From positions 682,001 through 746,000 of the forward strand of contig NZ_SMCV01000001.1 in the NCBI RefSeq assembly GCF_004342285.1: 64,000 nt of DNA, written 5' to 3'. Numbering within the stretch: the first letter of the stretch is position 1; every line of letters starts with the position of its first letter. The DNA comes from Klebsiella sp. BIGb0138. GTDB taxonomy: Bacteria; Pseudomonadota; Gammaproteobacteria; Enterobacterales; Enterobacteriaceae. The notes beneath the pieces were generated by a model. That model did no database searches. It saw only the letters and a list, made by a program, of their open reading frames with translations, and was not told the DNA's origin. Positions 60,086-64,000 of this stretch are shown in pieces. The position numbers were made by a program, and so were the translations under genes.

Positions 60086-61060
60086 ATGACGCAACCCGTT
60101 TCAGGTATGTCCGATCGTCCCCCGGGGACTGGTTCCTCCGTCTCCGGAGAACCTGGGCTGACCATGCAACAACGTACCGTTCTCGAGCGACTGATTACGC
60201 GCCTGGTGGCGTTAACATCCCAGCAGAGCGCGGAAGTGTGGGCGGGAATCAAGCACGATCTGGGACTCAAAGGCGACGCGCCGCTGCTGGCATGCCATTT
60301 CAGCGCCGCAGAAAGCAACCTGAATCAACGCTTAACCGCGGCGCAGCAGAATCATCATCATCGCCAGACCCTGGCGCAACTCAGCGAGCTGCTGAATCAA
60401 GGCAACAATCGCCAGGGGGTGAGCGATTATATTCGCCAGCACTACGGGCAAACCACGCTGCACGCGTTAAGCCAGCAGCAGCTGCAAACGGTGCTTCAGC
60501 TGCTGCAAAGCGGCCAGCTGTCGATCCCGCAGCCGCAGCAGCGCCAGCCGACCCTGCGCCCGCTGTTGCCCGCGGAACACAATACGCTGAATCAGCAGGT
60601 GAGCAGGCTTGCCGCGGCGACCGGGGAACCCGGCAAACTGATCTGGCAGTCCATGCTGGAGTTAAGCGGCGTGAAAACCGGAGAGCTGATTCCGGCCACC
60701 CATTTTACCCCCCTCTCCTACTGGCTGCATGCGCGGCAAACCCTGAGCGCGCAGGCCGCTCCGACGCTCACCTCGCTACAGGCGGCGCTGAAACAGCCGC
60801 TGGAGGTGCAGGAGTGGCAGAAGATCGCCGATTTTGCCCAGCACAACTGGCACGTCACGCCGCAAACGACGCTGAGCGCGACGCAGGTGCTGACGCTGCT
60901 GAATAAAGTGTTTGTCCTGCGCGTTGCCCGGGCGCAGGAGACGCTGGCCATTCCGGCGCTGCAGCCTGAGCCCTCCCCTCTGCCCGCGCGGTTCAACAAG
61001 CCGTGGGTCATTCTGCTGGCGGCGATCGTGCTGCTCGGCCTGCTGTGGCTGGCGATGTGA
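60086..61060 (+). CDS. flk: Flagellar assembly regulator Flk
   Basis: Flk is a membrane-anchored checkpoint protein in flagellar rod/hook export (shown in Salmonella). It has a proline-rich N-terminus, a long glutamine-rich helical body and a C-terminal membrane anchor (VILLAAIVLLGLLWLAM). I used the ATG at 60086 (MTQPVSGMSD) with AAGGA six bases upstream. Length is 324 residues against about 331 in E. coli. Its presence in a Klebsiella-like genome, where flagella are often lost, is notable but the gene is intact. Confidence 0.93.
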   Translation: MTQPVSGMSDRPPGTGSSVSGEPGLTMQQRTVLERLITRLVALTSQQSAEVWAGIKHDLGLKGDAPLLACHFSAAESNLNQRLTAAQQNHHHRQTLAQLSELLNQGNNRQGVSDYIRQHYGQTTLHALSQQQLQTVLQLLQSGQLSIPQPQQRQPTLRPLLPAEHNTLNQQVSRLAAATGEPGKLIWQSMLELSGVKTGELIPATHFTPLSYWLHARQTLSAQAAPTLTSLQAALKQPLEVQEWQKIADFAQHNWHVTPQTTLSATQVLTLLNKVFVLRVARAQETLAIPALQPEPSPLPARFNKPWVILLAAIVLLGLLWLAM

Positions 61061-61075
61061 CTCCCTGACGTCCTG

Positions 61076-61099
61076 CCAAAACGCCCGCTATGCGGGCGT
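61076..61099. terminator. Hairpin between flk and the porin gene
   Basis: ACGCCCGC/GCGGGCGT form an 8-base stem with a TAT loop (61081-61099) between convergent stops. On the minus strand TTTTGG follows, so it suits the porin transcript better. Confidence 0.75.
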
Positions 61100-61118
61100 A
61101 AGTTTGCCAATCAGCCAG

Positions 61119-62831
<1,713 letters not shown>

Positions 62832-62929
62832 TCAAGAGCAATCAATAGCGTTTGGATCTTATGCGTCTTACGACAGGCCAGTTCCGGGCTGGACATCAGC
62901 AAACATCGTGACGTCCCCCCGGTATGACC

Positions 62930-64000
62930 TTATTCAGCTACCGCCGCGGTGTTGACCTTATTCGCCGCAATCACGAACGGTAAATAGACCAGGGTTGAGA
63001 CAGCCAGACACAAAATGCCGACAAACAGCGCTAACCAGTTACCGCCGGTACCGAAGAAGGCAATCAGCGGACCTGGCGTGGTCCAGGGGACGGCATAAGC
63101 GATAGGTGGAATAAACTCCATGCTGATAAAGAAATAGCCAATCAACGAGTTAATAAAAGGTACGAAGATAAAGGGAATCACCAGAATCGGGTTAAGCACG
63201 ACGGGCAAACCAAACATCACCGGTTCGTTGATGTTGAATAACCCCGGAACGAAGGCCATTTTCGCCAGGTCGCGATAATCTTTACGCCGCGAGGCGATAA
63301 AGATAGCCAGCAGTAAACCGAGGGTCATTCCGGAGCCGCCGCAGTTGGCGAACGCATCGTTGATGCCGGTCCAGGTAATGGGGTACGGAGCGCCCCATGT
63401 GGTGCCGTGCGATGCCGCATAGGAGAGATTTTCCAGATTCGCTTCCGAGAAAATCGTTTCACGAATCGCCGCCACCGTGTTTGGCCCATGAATCCCCAGC
63501 ACCCACAGGAAGTTGGCGACCAGCCCCAGCACCAGCACGGTAACGATATTAGTCCCCATATCCTTAAGCGGCGCCTGGATCAGGGTATAGATCAGATCGT
63601 TAAGACCGTTAGGGGAAATCCGCGTCAGCAGATAATTAAGGATGGAAAACAAAATCATCACGAAGAAGATCGGTAATAACACCTTAAACGAACGCGCTAC
63701 CGCAGGCGGTACTGCGGCCGGCATGTTAATCGTCACCTTCGGGTTACGCGCCAGGCGGCAAAACACCTCGCTGGAAATAAGCGCAACGATAATCGCCACA
63801 AACAATCCCTGCGGCCCGAGATATTTCGTCGTCAGATACGCCTGACCGTCAATGATCGTGTAAGGCGTATAGACCACAAAAAAGGCGCCAATCGCCGTCA
63901 GTCCGCACAGCAGATCGTCCTGCTGATAGCTAATCGCGATATTGCGCGCTACGAGAAAGGCGATCAGTATTGCCATGATATTGACCGAACCATTCATTAC
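62930..64000 (-). CDS. PTS lactose/cellobiose-family EIIC, partial
   Basis: The visible 356 residues are the C-terminal part of a CelB/LacE-type permease, whose full length is about 440. The N-terminus lies beyond the right edge; the frame is still open there. Family motifs are VLGIHGPNTVAAIRE, FANCGGSGMTLGLLL and the signature LFNINEPVMFGLP with its conserved glutamate. It lies 137 bases upstream of the porin gene on the same strand, so they probably act together. The sugar is likely a beta-glucoside or chitobiose-like disaccharide. Confidence 0.9.
   Translation of the reverse strand, partial: VMNGSVNIMAILIAFLVARNIAISYQQDDLLCGLTAIGAFFVVYTPYTIIDGQAYLTTKYLGPQGLFVAIIVALISSEVFCRLARNPKVTINMPAAVPPAVARSFKVLLPIFFVMILFSILNYLLTRISPNGLNDLIYTLIQAPLKDMGTNIVTVLVLGLVANFLWVLGIHGPNTVAAIRETIFSEANLENLSYAASHGTTWGAPYPITWTGINDAFANCGGSGMTLGLLLAIFIASRRKDYRDLAKMAFVPGLFNINEPVMFGLPVVLNPILVIPFIFVPFINSLIGYFFISMEFIPPIAYAVPWTTPGPLIAFFGTGGNWLALFVGILCLAVSTLVYLPFVIAANKVNTAAVAE

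Overview
The window is about 64 kb of enterobacterial chromosome. Gene order and protein sequence fit the Klebsiella/Raoultella branch of the Enterobacteriaceae. The backbone follows the E. coli K-12 order nuo-lrhA-alaA-yfbRSTUV-ackA-pta-yfcDEFG-folX-yfcH-hisPMQJ-argT-ubiX-purF-cvpA-dedD-folC-accD-dedA-truA-usg-pdxB-flk. It is GC-rich and codes for proteins close to their E. coli counterparts, as far as I can judge from memory. No rRNA, tRNA, CRISPR array, transposase or phage gene was seen.

Layout. Positions 37-11953 (minus strand) hold nuoL to nuoA, most of respiratory complex I, with nuoM and nuoN off the left edge. lrhA lies upstream, flanked by two long non-coding regions. Positions 14418-23851 carry alaA, yfbR, yfbS, hxpA (yfbT), yfbU, yfbV and the acetate pair ackA-pta. 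Between pta and yfcD, where E. coli K-12 has yfcC, sit two sugar-uptake islands. Island 1 (24024-33143) is visibly AT-rich. It has a LevR-type sigma-54 activator and a convergent eight-gene operon: a mannose-family PTS (IIA, IIB, IIC, IID), two GatD-like zinc dehydrogenases, an HxlB-like SIS isomerase and an AlsE-like 3-epimerase. Its promoter region shows a near-consensus -24/-12 element, a perfect IHF site and four helically phased direct repeats. Island 2 (33164-38446) has a LacI-family regulator divergent from an ascorbate-family PTS (IIA, IIB, IIC) and a transketolase split into two genes, with two palindromic operators between.

Positions 38450-45548 return to backbone (yfcD, yfcE, yfcF, yfcG, folX, yfcH), interrupted by an aldehyde dehydrogenase/LysR pair and a GNAT gene. 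Positions 45588-49756 hold the histidine and lysine/arginine/ornithine ABC importer, with a sigma-54 promoter before argT. Positions 49946-61060 hold ubiX, the PurR-box-controlled cvpA-purF operon, dedD, folC, accD, dedA, truA, usg, pdxB and flk. The right edge (61119-64000) enters a third carbohydrate locus, with a BglH-type porin and a truncated lactose/cellobiose-family PTS EIIC.

How it works together: complex I, Ack-Pta and AlaA are core energy and carbon metabolism. The accessory genes are mostly PTS-based carbohydrate uptake placed at backbone junctions. The best candidate for an undescribed system is island 1. Its enzymes suggest that a hexitol or rare hexose is phosphorylated on entry, oxidised to a ketose phosphate, and brought to fructose 6-phosphate by isomerisation or epimerisation. 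The substrate cannot be read from the sequence.
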